From WSZJ01 sp964590435 (lineage in GTDB: Bacteria; Planctomycetota; MHYJ01; WSZJ01), in assembly GCA_964590435.1 (NCBI GenBank), contig CAZPWT010000041.1:1-64000 (forward strand): a DNA stretch of 64,000 nt, read 5' to 3'. The notes under the pieces are model-generated. The model did no database searches. It was not told the DNA's origin and saw only the letters and a program-made list of their open reading frames with translations. The position numbers and the translations under genes were made by a program. Below are positions 42,927 to 50,913 of the stretch, piece by piece (position 1 is the first letter of the stretch; every line of letters begins with the position of its first letter).

Positions 42927-43877
42927 ATGCTCGAGCGGCTCCTCCTTGATGCCAATGCCATCTTGAACGCGGCGTTCGTTCCGCGGAGTTGGTCGCGCCT
43001 CGTGGTGTCGAAACTTGACCGGACGAAGCACTCCCTGTTCGTCGGGTCGCAGTCCTTGGGCGAAGCGAGACAAAAAGCATGGGATTACGCCCGGGAATTG
43101 GGGAAGAGAGTCGATCCCGCTCCAGTGATCGAGGGGTTCCTTCGGCAATTTGGGGCGTTGGAGGTTCCGCCCTCGGGCGACTCGACTGAGGCCGCAGTTC
43201 CAAGGCATGATCGACACGTGGCACGTGAGGCCGCCACAGCACGGGCAACGATCCTCACATCTGACGCGAAACTCTGGGCGGGTTGCAACAAGGTTGGCCG
43301 AGCCGCCGTCCTGCCTTTGCAAGCTCTACGCTTCCTTGACGGTCTTTCCCTCGGAACGACCGTCTTCGGGGAAATCCCGGGTCGTCACGCGGGCTCAGTC
43401 TTCGCACGTGGTTATCCGGGAGCGTGGGCTTCGCAGCGAGACATCGGCCAATTCACGATTGCGGATTTCTGCGGGCGCCTCCGATTGTGCTACTGCACCA
43501 AGTCGAATGCCTGGTTGGCCGAAGTGCCGGGGGTTGCGAGCTTGAGGATCGCAACTGAAGTGGCAGAGGGTGAAATGCAGGTCGTCGTGGTTTCTTGGGA
43601 GGCGGGGAACAAGATTCAGCTACGCGCCTCCAGTGTGCCGCATCCGGAGAGTGCGCCCATGCCATCGCCGTTGTCCGCGCCCTTGGTCGGCGGCATGACC
43701 GGTGGCCACGATGCGAATGGTGAGAACCAGTGGAACGGAGCGATAAATTCACTCGTCATCAATGACAGGCCGATTGGCGTCGAATTGTGGCGAGAATTGC
43801 GGGTGAGTGCAGAACTGACTCCTAATCCCTACGACTTGGATCGCCTCCGAGAGGCGATGGACCGGAATCTAGAGTAG
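42927..43877 (+). CDS. PIN-domain protein with a C-terminal lectin-like domain
   Basis: 316 residues. The N-terminal half has PIN nuclease features: LLLDANAILNAAF at the start, an acidic residue region around DSTEAAVPRHDRHVAREA and TILTSDAKLW near residue 115. PIN domains cleave RNA, often as toxins. The C-terminal half (about 165-316; FTIADFCGRLRLCYC...VVVSWEAGNKIQLRAS...WNGAINSLVINDRPI) resembles a LamG/concanavalin-like beta sandwich. This pairing is unusual; fold assignment of the second half is inference. A GGGAG ribosome site precedes the ATG. No obvious antitoxin gene is next to it. Confidence 0.7.
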   Translation: MLERLLLDANAILNAAFVPRSWSRLVVSKLDRTKHSLFVGSQSLGEARQKAWDYARELGKRVDPAPVIEGFLRQFGALEVPPSGDSTEAAVPRHDRHVAREAATARATILTSDAKLWAGCNKVGRAAVLPLQALRFLDGLSLGTTVFGEIPGRHAGSVFARGYPGAWASQRDIGQFTIADFCGRLRLCYCTKSNAWLAEVPGVASLRIATEVAEGEMQVVVVSWEAGNKIQLRASSVPHPESAPMPSPLSAPLVGGMTGGHDANGENQWNGAINSLVINDRPIGVELWRELRVSAELTPNPYDLDRLREAMDRNLE

Positions 43878-43987
43878 TGTCCGACATGAAGGTGAATGCG
43901 GCCCGAGTCCGGCTGCAGTGGTGGGGACGGGAGAAATCTCGGTTCACCAAGTTGCGTGCAGGTTGCGGATTGAGGTCCCGCCAAATT

Positions 43988-44030
43988 GTTGTCCCCGCCG
44001 ACGATGAAGACCCACGCCGCCCTCGCTAGG
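43988..44030 (-). pseudogene. Displaced hisS 3' fragment 4
   Basis: About 43 bases, TTGTCCCCGCCGACGATG and AGACCCACGCCGCCCTCGC, align with the hisS region coding VVIIGGDEL (native 48573-48615). It is the shortest and most worn of the four copies and the farthest from hisS. Confidence 0.55.
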
Positions 44031-44042
44031 AAGCGCGGCGGT

Positions 44043-44726
44043 TCAACGTTCACCCAGATCCTGGAGCAGGCCGCTTGCCGCAGCGCTTCCGAGCTTGCTC
44101 GCCTTCGCGAGCCAGCGTCGCGCCAGCTTCCAGTTCCGACAGACCAACCAACCCTGGCTGTAGATCTCCGCGAGCCACCTCATGGCGGTTTCCTGCGAGA
44201 GCTGTGAGATCCAGCCTCCTTTTGCCAGGGTCTGGAGCTTCCTGATCGCGGCGGGAACGTTGCGTTTGGTGCCGATGCCGAACAGTTCCGCCTGCGCCAA
44301 TTCCAGGAGGCATGCGGTCTCGCCGGTCGCAACGGCGCGGCGAAACCATCGCACGGCATCAGCGGGCCGACCCAGATCCTGGTAGGTCACGGCGATGCTC
44401 GACGCCGCGCGCGAATCCCCGAAGCGAAAGGCCCTTCGATACCAGCGCAATCCTGCCCGTCCGCGCAAGGAGTGGCCCACGTCGACCATCGCCGAGGAGT
44501 TTCCGAGTTCGGCGGCACGCCGGAAGCACTTCACCGAACGTGCCTGATCCGGCCGGAGGATTGCTTTTCCGCGCGAGTCGACCACGCCATCACGGTACAG
44601 CATGCCGAGATCGCTGAGCGCGGACGCATCATCGAAGGCGGCGGCCTGCAAGAGCAGGGAGACCGCTTCACGCGACTGCAGATTCTTGAGAGCCCGAATC
44701 CGCCGCTGTAACTCGGGGAGCGTCAT
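44043..44726 (-). CDS. Sel1-like repeat protein
   Basis: 227 residues. Four to five Sel1/TPR-like helical pairs, for example LLLQAAAFDDASALSDLGMLYRDG, CFRRAAELGNSSAMVDVGHSL and WFRRAVATGETACLLELAQAELFGIG. Sel1 repeat proteins act in protein-protein contacts and are frequent as immunity proteins near polymorphic toxins. The gene starts two bases from a displaced hisS fragment (44728-44902) and ends next to another (43988-44030), so it forms one cassette of the hisS array. Confidence 0.82.
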   Translation of the reverse strand: MTLPELQRRIRALKNLQSREAVSLLLQAAAFDDASALSDLGMLYRDGVVDSRGKAILRPDQARSVKCFRRAAELGNSSAMVDVGHSLRGRAGLRWYRRAFRFGDSRAASSIAVTYQDLGRPADAVRWFRRAVATGETACLLELAQAELFGIGTKRNVPAAIRKLQTLAKGGWISQLSQETAMRWLAEIYSQGWLVCRNWKLARRWLAKASKLGSAAASGLLQDLGER

Positions 44727-44727
44727 G

Positions 44728-44902
44728 GCTTCACCTCGACCTCCTGGCTCCTCCCCATTTCGCTCAACCTCACCACCGCTTCGCCAGCTCGTCCCCGCCG
44801 ATGATCACGACTCACGGCGCCTTCACGCGGTTGGCGCTTCGCATCTGGGCCTTGGCGACCGTCCCTCGTAGTCCATGTTGGCTGGAATCTCTGAAGCGCG
44901 AG
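44728..44902 (-). pseudogene. Displaced hisS 3' fragment 3
   Basis: About 175 bases similar to hisS 48510-48690 (roughly 85% by eye), including GATCACGACTCACGGCGCC and CTTCACGCGGTTGGCGCTTC, with several small indels that destroy the frame. It lacks the last 30 bases of hisS and begins immediately at the start codon of the Sel1 gene. Confidence 0.82.
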
Positions 44903-44919
44903 TCTACATGATCGGGTAC

Positions 44920-45636
44920 CTATGACGGTTTCGCGCCCGTCGTTTGAGAAGTGAAGGCCGGGCAGCCGCTGCTCGTGGCCACGGCGCGACCGTCAAAGGG
45001 GCTCTGACTCCCAGTGCAGACGCCGTAGTCCAGTAGGGCTCCGTGACCGTCAAGACGAACGAAAGACCGGCAATCCCGGCACCTTCCCGCGACGGGCTCC
45101 GCCGTTGGATCGCCCCAACGCTTTGCTGCACCCTCGGCTCGTTCGAAGGCGGCTGCTTCGCCCTTGCTGATTCCCCGGGAACCGCCCGTTCCGGCGTAGA
45201 GCTGGCCCGCTTCGCACCAGATGTGCGATTCGTCCTGGAGTCGGATGCGCCACTCCGGATCGCCTGACTTCATGACCATGGAGCGGAGGAGGAGGCTGTT
45301 CGAGAATCCGACCGAGAGCTCGGGGACAGGCCCTCTGACTTCGATCATTGTCACAGTGGAACCCGGGAGCTGCTGGATCCACTTTTCGATTGTCGGACCT
45401 GGCTGCGAACTTCCACCGTGGACTCGAACTCCTTGCTCGACCCGCCAGTCCCACTCGACCGAAATGCAGGCTTGGCCACGGCCGGCTTTTCTGCGGCCAG
45501 GCTGTTCCGGCGAGAGCGGACCCAGCTCGAGGAAGAGTGCCGAGCCCCAGCCCTTCCACGGCAACGAAACAGCGAGGCCCAGCAGGGGGCGAACGAGGTT
45601 TTCGAACTGGTCGACTGTGATCTGGGTGCTTGTCAT
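44920..45636 (-). CDS. Unknown protein with C-terminal cysteine motif
   Basis: 238 residues. N-terminal domain (about 1-165) not recognised. The C-terminal part reads CRDCRSF...YGVCTG...SPFDGRAVATSSGCPAF: four cysteines in a C-x2-C...C...C pattern with SPxDGRxV between them, resembling small metal-binding modules found at the end of other uncharacterised proteins. ATG at 45636 follows the previous gene's stop by three bases, so the two form an operon and a cassette between hisS fragments 2 and 3. Confidence 0.65.
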   Translation of the reverse strand: MTSTQITVDQFENLVRPLLGLAVSLPWKGWGSALFLELGPLSPEQPGRRKAGRGQACISVEWDWRVEQGVRVHGGSSQPGPTIEKWIQQLPGSTVTMIEVRGPVPELSVGFSNSLLLRSMVMKSGDPEWRIRLQDESHIWCEAGQLYAGTGGSRGISKGEAAAFERAEGAAKRWGDPTAEPVAGRCRDCRSFVRLDGHGALLDYGVCTGSQSPFDGRAVATSSGCPAFTSQTTGAKPS

Positions 45637-45639
45637 GGC

Positions 45640-45906
45640 CTACGCGGTCTGTCGGGTCAGGAAGAGAGCCAATCGTGGTGGGGACTTCTTCACCACAGAC
45701 TCGAACGACGAGGAGCTCTCGCTGCGGATCTTCCGTAGCCGCTCGCGAACCATCCCGGGCAGGCGTGCCCACAACCGGGTCGGGTTTCGGCCCTCGAACC
45801 CTGAACACACGCCGCGCCAGAGTTCCGCGGGACAGATAGCACCGAATTCATAGGCGAGGAGAGCGAGGAGGATTCGTTCCTTGCGAGTTGACCGGATCTT
45901 CTCCAT
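45640..45906 (-). CDS. Unknown small basic protein
   Basis: 88 residues, not recognised. Basic, helical (MEKIRSTRKERILLALLAYEFG) with a long Arg-rich middle. First gene of a two-gene cassette; its stop lies three bases before the next start. It could be a small regulator judged by size and charge, which is speculation. Confidence 0.55.
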   Translation of the reverse strand: MEKIRSTRKERILLALLAYEFGAICPAELWRGVCSGFEGRNPTRLWARLPGMVRERLRKIRSESSSSFESVVKKSPPRLALFLTRQTA

Positions 45907-45938
45907 CAGAACCTCCCCTTCGTTGCGGAGTTCAAGCC

Positions 45939-46022
45939 GTGCGAACCCGTCCCGCCAACTTCCCCGGCTTCACATCGACCTGTGCGCCTCCTCATGTCCC
46001 TCCGCGTCACCAGCCCCTGTGC
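45939..46022 (-). pseudogene. Displaced hisS 3' fragment 2
   Basis: About 84 bases matching the very end of hisS (native 48483-48566): GCGAACCC, CCGCCAACTTCCCCGGCTTCAC and TCCCTC are shared with scattered changes. It lies between the cassettes at 45640 and 46097. Confidence 0.65.
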
Positions 46023-46096
46023 CTCCAGTACTCAATACCCACAGCGGCTTCCAACTTGAGATTGGCTTGGAAGGGCGCATCGAGAGTGGCCACGCA

Positions 46097-46630
46097 TCAG
46101 GTCGGTCGTCGATTGCCGAGTGGAACTCCTGTGCCCGTGAACCTGCCGGGCTTCGTTCGGGGAGTCGGACGCCAGCCGGCCTTGTTGCTGAAACTCTCGC
46201 AGGACAGTGGCGTCACGTGATCCAGCTCTTTGCCGGTCTTCCTCAGGTATGCCGCTTGACCCAAAGACAAAAGCGATTCGAACTCGATGTCCTGAAATGC
46301 TGTCATCTCGGTAGGCTTCTTGAGCGCAGACTCAAAGCAAGCTCGTCCGTTGGCCACGACGGCGCAACGCTGGTAGAGGAACTGGTCTGGCGAGATGTAC
46401 TGGTCGCCGTCGTCCGGATCTACCTGGCCGAGGTACAGGAAGCGGGCATGCTCCCGAGTGTCGAGCGCAAAGAGCTTCTCCGCCAGGAAGTCCTCGAACT
46501 TCGTTACATCCGCTTCGCTCAGAGCGCTCAATGCAATGACGGCTGGCTCTAGCACCGCCTCGTCATCGCCAGTCTTTCTCCAGTCCAGGCGTTCAAGGAT
46601 TCCCCAGAAGGTCTCTTCGGACATGGACAT
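46097..46630 (-). CDS. DUF4240-like protein
   Basis: 177 residues. SEETFWGILERLDW at the start and FLYQRCAVVANGRACFESALKKPTEM...EFESLLSLGQAAYLRKTG fit DUF4240, a family of unknown function seen in many toxin-immunity and WGR-type loci. The first residues (MSMSEE) offer two ATGs; 46630 is given. The last 25 residues (GRFTGTGVPLGNRRPT) are of poor quality and may result from fusion to foreign sequence. It is the single gene of the cassette between hisS fragments 1 and 2. Confidence 0.75.
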   Translation of the reverse strand: MSMSEETFWGILERLDWRKTGDDEAVLEPAVIALSALSEADVTKFEDFLAEKLFALDTREHARFLYLGQVDPDDGDQYISPDQFLYQRCAVVANGRACFESALKKPTEMTAFQDIEFESLLSLGQAAYLRKTGKELDHVTPLSCESFSNKAGWRPTPRTKPGRFTGTGVPLGNRRPT

Positions 46631-46784
46631 CGCAGGAGTCGTCACGACTCTGCTCCTTGCCGAGTTTCCGCATCGAAGAACATGGCCGTTACTCTTGCGG
46701 AGTGCCGAACCGTTATCCCCCAGGCCGACCGTTCGTGTGCTGCCGTGCTCTGGCACGATACGGAATCCACCTGCCGATGTCGAA

Positions 46785-47053
46785 TTAGCCGCGAACTCGC
46801 CCCGCCAACTCCCCCGGCTTCACCTCCACCTCCTCGCTCTTCCCCATATCCCTCAGCTTCACCACCCCCTTCGCCAGCTCATCCCCGCCGATGATGACGA
46901 CCCACGGCGCCTTCACGCGGTTGGCGCTTCGCATCTGGGCCTTGAGCGACCTGCCCTCGTAGTCCATGTCGGCGGCGATGCCTTCGCTGCGCAACTGGCG
47001 GACGAGGTCGAAGGCGGGGCCGCGGGTTTCGGGGCCGATGTGGGCGACGCGGC
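46785..47053 (-). pseudogene. Displaced hisS 3' fragment 1 (anticodon-binding domain)
   Basis: About 270 bases encode HIGPETRGPAFDLVRQLRSEG...MDYEGRSLKAQMRSANRV...KPGELAGRVRG, almost the same protein as the last 88 residues of hisS, with the same stop position. There is no catalytic part. The 190 bases nearest the stop are nearly identical to hisS, while the remainder differs at many third codon positions; the change-over is near 46977. It looks like the newest of four displaced 3' ends. Confidence 0.92.
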
Positions 47054-47115
47054 GCAGGTCAGAGACTCCGAAGCAGGTCAAAGGGACCCTCGAATCATGG
47101 CTGGATGGAAATCCC

Positions 47116-47415
47116 TCATTTCATCGAGTACTTGAACACACAGACGTCGAAGTGGTGAACGCCGTGGCGTCTGAGCCCGAGCCTTTCAACCATGTCCTTG
47201 CTGGTCGGGTCCGCTGGGGCACATGCACCTGGCTCTGACATCCCGCGATTCGTAGATCCGACGGGGATGCTGGGGACTCCGGTGCCGGGACACCGGACAA
47301 ACTGCACCGTAACGACCGCCAGAATCCCGGCTACGGCGACTCCGATGGCTGCCGTACGCCAAGTCCGCGGGGCTTTCCTGAATCGGTCCAGCAATCTGAA
47401 GAGGTATGTGAACAT
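47116..47415 (-). CDS. Unknown small membrane protein
   Basis: 99 residues with one membrane segment (about 21-41, TAAIGVAVAGILAVVTVQFV) and a short Cys-containing tail. Not recognised. Second gene of the cassette next to hisS. No clear ribosome site. May be co-transcribed with the gene at 47544, 129 bases upstream. Confidence 0.5.
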   Translation of the reverse strand: MFTYLFRLLDRFRKAPRTWRTAAIGVAVAGILAVVTVQFVRCPGTGVPSIPVGSTNRGMSEPGACAPADPTSKDMVERLGLRRHGVHHFDVCVFKYSMK

Positions 47416-47543
47416 GAATCTTTAACGACTGCTCCGCGCCGAAGGATGGGACCTCGAAGAATGTCCTCTCCGGAAACAATCAGCAGCTTTACGTTCGCCC
47501 GCCGCGCCGCGTGCGCTCGAATTACGAAGGTGTCCGAACTCGA

Positions 47544-48353
47544 TCATTTCTTTTCGCCCTCTTCCGTCGCCTTCATCTTCACAGTGGGCTTGGCGTCGGT
47601 CCCAAACCCTTTGAGGACTCTCGTCCCCGTGCCGCCTGGCCGCTCGTGAGACTCCTTGACCGACCCTCCGTTCAGAGTCCGCTTTCCCTCCCACGGCAGG
47701 TCTCGACCGTAGACCATCGGGTTCCCGGCCTTGTCCAGCCTGCGTCCGAATGGGATCTTGTCGCTGACCCACATCGTATCGACGCGTTTATCCTTCGCGT
47801 CTCCCCCGAATCTGTACTCCACTGTCCACTTCTCGCAGACAAATTTCTGCTCGCCGACACTGATCTCTTCCTTCTCCGGCGAAACGGTGCACTTGGCCTC
47901 TTCGTCGGGATTAGGCTTACGCTCCTCGTCAGGAGATATTTTGCGCCCTTCGCGTTCGGTCTGCTTTCCACCCGGCTGAATCGATGCCGTCATTTCGTGA
48001 CGTTCGGTAACTTTCAGCTTTCGACCGACCTCTCCTCGCTTGCCCGCATAGGCGAACAGCACGAGATTGGAAGCCTTACTGACTCCCAACAGGCGCACTT
48101 CCGAGTCGGCAACGCTCGTCGAAATCTCGATCCAGACGACGTTCTCTTCTACCTGAACACACGCCCACCGCGACGACCAGGCGGACGATCCGGAGACACT
48201 CGCGTATTCGACCCAATCTCCCTGTTTGAGCGAGGAAATGTCATACGAGAATAATGAGGTCTCAGCTACCTCGGTTTCCTCGGCGCCGGAGACGCCGGCC
48301 ATGAGGAAAAGCACTGCGAGCAGAGATGCCGTTCGCACGGTTTGACTCCCCAT
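47544..48353 (-). CDS. Unknown exported protein
   Basis: 269 residues. A signal peptide (MGSQTVRTASLLAVLFLMAGVSGA) is followed by a soluble domain beginning SLFSYDISSLKQGDWVEY and a Lys/Glu-rich middle (EREGRKISPDEERKPNPDEE). The tail VSDKIPFGRRLDKAGNPMVYGRDL resembles secreted planctomycete proteins of unknown function. The ATG at 48353 gives the better signal peptide; 48371 is possible. It is the gene directly downstream of hisS, in the same direction, in the youngest cassette. Confidence 0.65.
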   Translation of the reverse strand: MGSQTVRTASLLAVLFLMAGVSGAEETEVAETSLFSYDISSLKQGDWVEYASVSGSSAWSSRWACVQVEENVVWIEISTSVADSEVRLLGVSKASNLVLFAYAGKRGEVGRKLKVTERHEMTASIQPGGKQTEREGRKISPDEERKPNPDEEAKCTVSPEKEEISVGEQKFVCEKWTVEYRFGGDAKDKRVDTMWVSDKIPFGRRLDKAGNPMVYGRDLPWEGKRTLNGGSVKESHERPGGTGTRVLKGFGTDAKPTVKMKATEEGEKK

Positions 48354-48478
48354 CGCTTGAGCAACCGGCATGCTACCAAGCTCGCAAGCCGATACCTCTG
48401 CGCTTCAGCCGACTCTCGTGTCGACGCGTGCACCGTGGTCTGCGCGGTGACCCTTCACGAAGCTGTGGACGTGTGACT

Positions 48479-49735
48479 TCAAACGCGAACCCTCCCCGCC
48501 AGTTCCCCCGGCTTCACCTCCACCTCTTCACTCTTCCCCATATCCCTCAGCTTCACCACCCCCTTCGCCAGCTCGTCCCCGCCGATGATCACGACCCACG
48601 GCGCCTTCACGCGGTTGGCGCTTCGCATCTGGGCCTTGAGCGACCTGCCCTCGTAGTCCATGTCGGCGGAGATCCCTTCGCCGCGCAGTTGCCGGACCAG
48701 ATCGAACGCCGGCCCCCGCGTCTCCGGCCCGATGTGCGTGACGAACACGCGCGTCGGGAACCACTCCTCCTCGGGGGCCTTGCCGGCGGCTTCGAGGGCG
48801 ATGACGACGCGCTCGAGGCCGATGGCGAAGCCGACGGCGCCGGCCTTGTCGCCGCCCATTTCCTCGATGAGGTTGTCGTAGCGGCCGCCGCCGCCGATGG
48901 CGTCCTGGGCGCCGAGGCCGGAAGCGGTGAATTCGTAGACGGTGCGGGTGTAGTAGTCGAAGCCGCGGACGAGGCGGGGGTCCTGGCGGTAGTCGCAGCC
49001 GGCGCGGGTCAGCGCTTCCACGAACGCCTTGTCGTGGGCGAGGCAGTCGGCGCAGAGGGAGTCCTGGACGCGCGGGGCGTCGGCGGTGAGGGCGACGTCC
49101 TTCTCGACCTTGCAGTCGAGGATGCGGAAGACGTTGCGGTCGAAGCGGCGGCGGCAGTTCTCGCAGAACTGGCCGATGATCGGGGCGAACTTCGCCTTGA
49201 GGGCTTCGCGGTACTTCGGGCGGCAGTTGGGGCAGCCGATCGAGTTGACCTTGGTTTTCACGCCGGGGACGCCGAGCTCCTCGAAGAACCGGAGCGCGAG
49301 CAGGACGGTCTCCGCGTCGAGCAGCGGGTCGGTCGCGCCGAGCGCTTCGACGCCGAACTGGTGGAACTGCCGCAGGCGGCCCTTCTGCGGCCGCTCCTTG
49401 CGGAAGTTGGCGCCGATGTAGAACAGTTTCTGGAAGGCCTTCTTCTTGAAGAGGCCGTGTTCGACGCAGGCGCGGACGAAGGAGGCGGTGAGTTCGGGGC
49501 GGAGGGTGAGGGAGTCCTTCTCGCCCTTGTCGAACGTGAACATCTCCTTCTCGACGATGTCGGTGACTTCGCCGACGGAGCGGATGAAGAGGTCGGTGGA
49601 CTCGAGAAGGGGAGTGCGCATTTCGCGGTAGCCGTAGGTCTCGGCGACCTTGCGGGCGGCGTTTTCGATGCGGCGCCAGACCGGCATGCGGTCGGGGAGG
49701 TGATCTTCAAAACCGAGGGGGGCTTGGATGCTCAT
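48479..49735 (-). CDS. hisS: Histidyl-tRNA synthetase
   Basis: 418 residues, complete. Class II synthetase that charges tRNA-His. Motif 1 region (RIENAARKVAETYGYREMRTPLLE), TLRPELTASFVRA (motif 2 loop context with FRKERPQKGRLRQFHQFG), the histidine-specific RGFDYYTRTVYEF and motif 3 (AVGFAIGLERVVIAL) are present, followed by the anticodon-binding domain (residues about 325-418). TACATT (49743-49748) ends seven bases before the ATG, so its message may be leaderless. Four truncated copies of its 3' end lie downstream (46785, 45939, 44728, 43988), each separated by unrelated genes on the same strand. Confidence 0.97.
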   Translation of the reverse strand: MSIQAPLGFEDHLPDRMPVWRRIENAARKVAETYGYREMRTPLLESTDLFIRSVGEVTDIVEKEMFTFDKGEKDSLTLRPELTASFVRACVEHGLFKKKAFQKLFYIGANFRKERPQKGRLRQFHQFGVEALGATDPLLDAETVLLALRFFEELGVPGVKTKVNSIGCPNCRPKYREALKAKFAPIIGQFCENCRRRFDRNVFRILDCKVEKDVALTADAPRVQDSLCADCLAHDKAFVEALTRAGCDYRQDPRLVRGFDYYTRTVYEFTASGLGAQDAIGGGGRYDNLIEEMGGDKAGAVGFAIGLERVVIALEAAGKAPEEEWFPTRVFVTHIGPETRGPAFDLVRQLRGEGISADMDYEGRSLKAQMRSANRVKAPWVVIIGGDELAKGVVKLRDMGKSEEVEVKPGELAGRVRV

Positions 49736-49889
49736 GGCGGGGAATGTACGTCATGAGCGTGGGGCGGGAAAGGTTCGCCCGGGGGGAAAAAAGCCAGAAA
49801 AGGAAAAACCAAAAAGGAAAAACGAAAAACAAAAAGAACGGCGTGGGGAGGGGCGTGAACGACCGGGTGCGCCGATCCGGCGCACAGAC

Positions 49890-50081
49890 TCAGCGGTGGC
49901 CCTTGCGGGGCCGGGAACCGCGGCTGGGCCCGAGCTTCTTTGCGGTCTCCGCCATTTCCTCCAGCGCGTCCAGGATCTGGACGAGCGACATCTTCGACCA
50001 GCGCTGAAGCTGGCGCAGGCGGCTGCCTTCCCAAGTCGTCGCGGACCAGTCGATTTTCGTGGTCTTACCGTTTGCGGGCAC
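49890..50081 (-). CDS. Small partner protein of the nucleotidyltransferase
   Basis: 63 residues. IDWSATTWEGSRLRQLQRWSKMSLVQILDALEEMAETAKKL is a short helical sequence of a type repeatedly found next to small nucleotidyltransferases in possible toxin-antitoxin pairs. It starts at 50081, overlapping the upstream gene by 17 bases, so translation is coupled. Which member acts as antitoxin is not clear from sequence. Confidence 0.7.
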   Translation of the reverse strand: MPANGKTTKIDWSATTWEGSRLRQLQRWSKMSLVQILDALEEMAETAKKLGPSRGSRPRKGHR

Positions 50082-50580
50082 GCTGTGACCCCTGAAGGCG
50101 CCGGAGATCTTCCAGGTCGGCCAGATCCTTGGCCCTGGCTGCCGACTTCTTCATTTTGATCAATGTCGGAAGCGAAACAAAGCGGACTTGAATGCTCCCC
50201 GTCAGCGCCCGGACGAGTGCGTTTCGATGTTCCTTGTCGAACGCGAATGGCTCTTCAACGAACACGTCCACCGTCGTTTCCCGATGGCGATCGCTGTAGA
50301 ACTGAAGGACCTTCATGCCCTTGTCACGGATCCAGCCTTTCCGCGTCCTGGCGTCGCCGAAGCCCTCGGCCGTCACGGGCACGATGGGGCGGTAGCCGAT
50401 CGATTTCAGCGCCCTGAACGCGGACGACACGTTGTCGGGGATCAGCTGCACGACGAGGTCCATGTCCGCCGTGAATCTCAGCAACCCGTGGGCGTTCACG
50501 GCGAGTCCGCCGGCCACGAGATACCGGACGCGTGCCTTGTTCAGGGCGCGGAAGACGGCGCTGACGCTCTGCTTCTTGAT
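50065..50580 (-). CDS. Nucleotidyltransferase (AbiEii/DUF6036-like), probable ATC start
   Basis: About 171 residues. The NTase signature is seen as YLVAGGLAVNAHG followed by TADMDLVVQL (GG...DxD), with a later DVFVEEPF that could supply the third acidic residue. These enzymes transfer nucleotides, some to tRNA, as TA toxins. Conserved sequence begins KKQSVSAVFRALNKARVRYL. A textbook ribosome site GGAGG (50585-50589) sits four bases before an ATC codon at 50580, where ATG is expected; the next upstream ATG (50703) would add about 40 residues of low-quality sequence. ATC initiation is therefore suspected. Confidence 0.75.
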   Translation of the reverse strand: MKKQSVSAVFRALNKARVRYLVAGGLAVNAHGLLRFTADMDLVVQLIPDNVSSAFRALKSIGYRPIVPVTAEGFGDARTRKGWIRDKGMKVLQFYSDRHRETTVDVFVEEPFAFDKEHRNALVRALTGSIQVRFVSLPTLIKMKKSAARAKDLADLEDLRRLQGSQRARKR

Positions 50581-50705
50581 GGGTCCTCCGGAGAGGGCGG
50601 GAGCATACCCGAAGCTCCCAAGCGTCGTCAGGAGTGAATCGCTTCCGCGCCGCCGGAAGGTCCAGGTCGAACGGCCGTCCCGCACACCATGGGGAAACAG
50701 CACGC

Positions 50706-50747
50706 TTGAACGCCAACGTTCAAATGGTCATGACCAATTGAACGCCC
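50706..50747. promoter_or_regulatory. Overlapping palindromes, candidate operator
   Basis: TTGAACG-N4-CGTTCAA (50706-50723) shares its right arm with a 26-bp near-perfect palindrome (50718-50743) centred on TGGTCATGACCA and flanked by TTCAA/TTGAA. Three TTGAAC boxes at regular spacing suggest binding of two repressor dimers. It lies between the divergent NTase pair (leftward) and the UPF0158 gene (rightward). Confidence 0.6.
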
Positions 50748-50913
50748 GCCCCACGATCCGTCATCGGATGACCAGGTTCGGCCAGCTCTACCTCACCGCG
50801 CCGACGCCCCTTTTGCGGATGTTCGCCACCGCGCTCCGACCGCGCGATGGGCCCTGAAGCCGACACGTGTGGCGAGAGAATCCGAAACTCGTTCCGGTTA
50901 ACATGCTCTCGAA

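Noticed and set aside
42803..42942. Short minus-strand frame reading NYMFTGISIQRCHSKNHDPKH
   Set aside because: Looks protein-like for about 40 residues but has no start, no partner and no family; may be a remnant, not annotated as a gene.
46785..47053. Free-standing HisS anticodon-binding-domain paralogue
   Set aside because: Although the frame is open, it has no start codon or ribosome site of its own, ends exactly like hisS and is one of a series of decaying copies, so displacement fits better than function.
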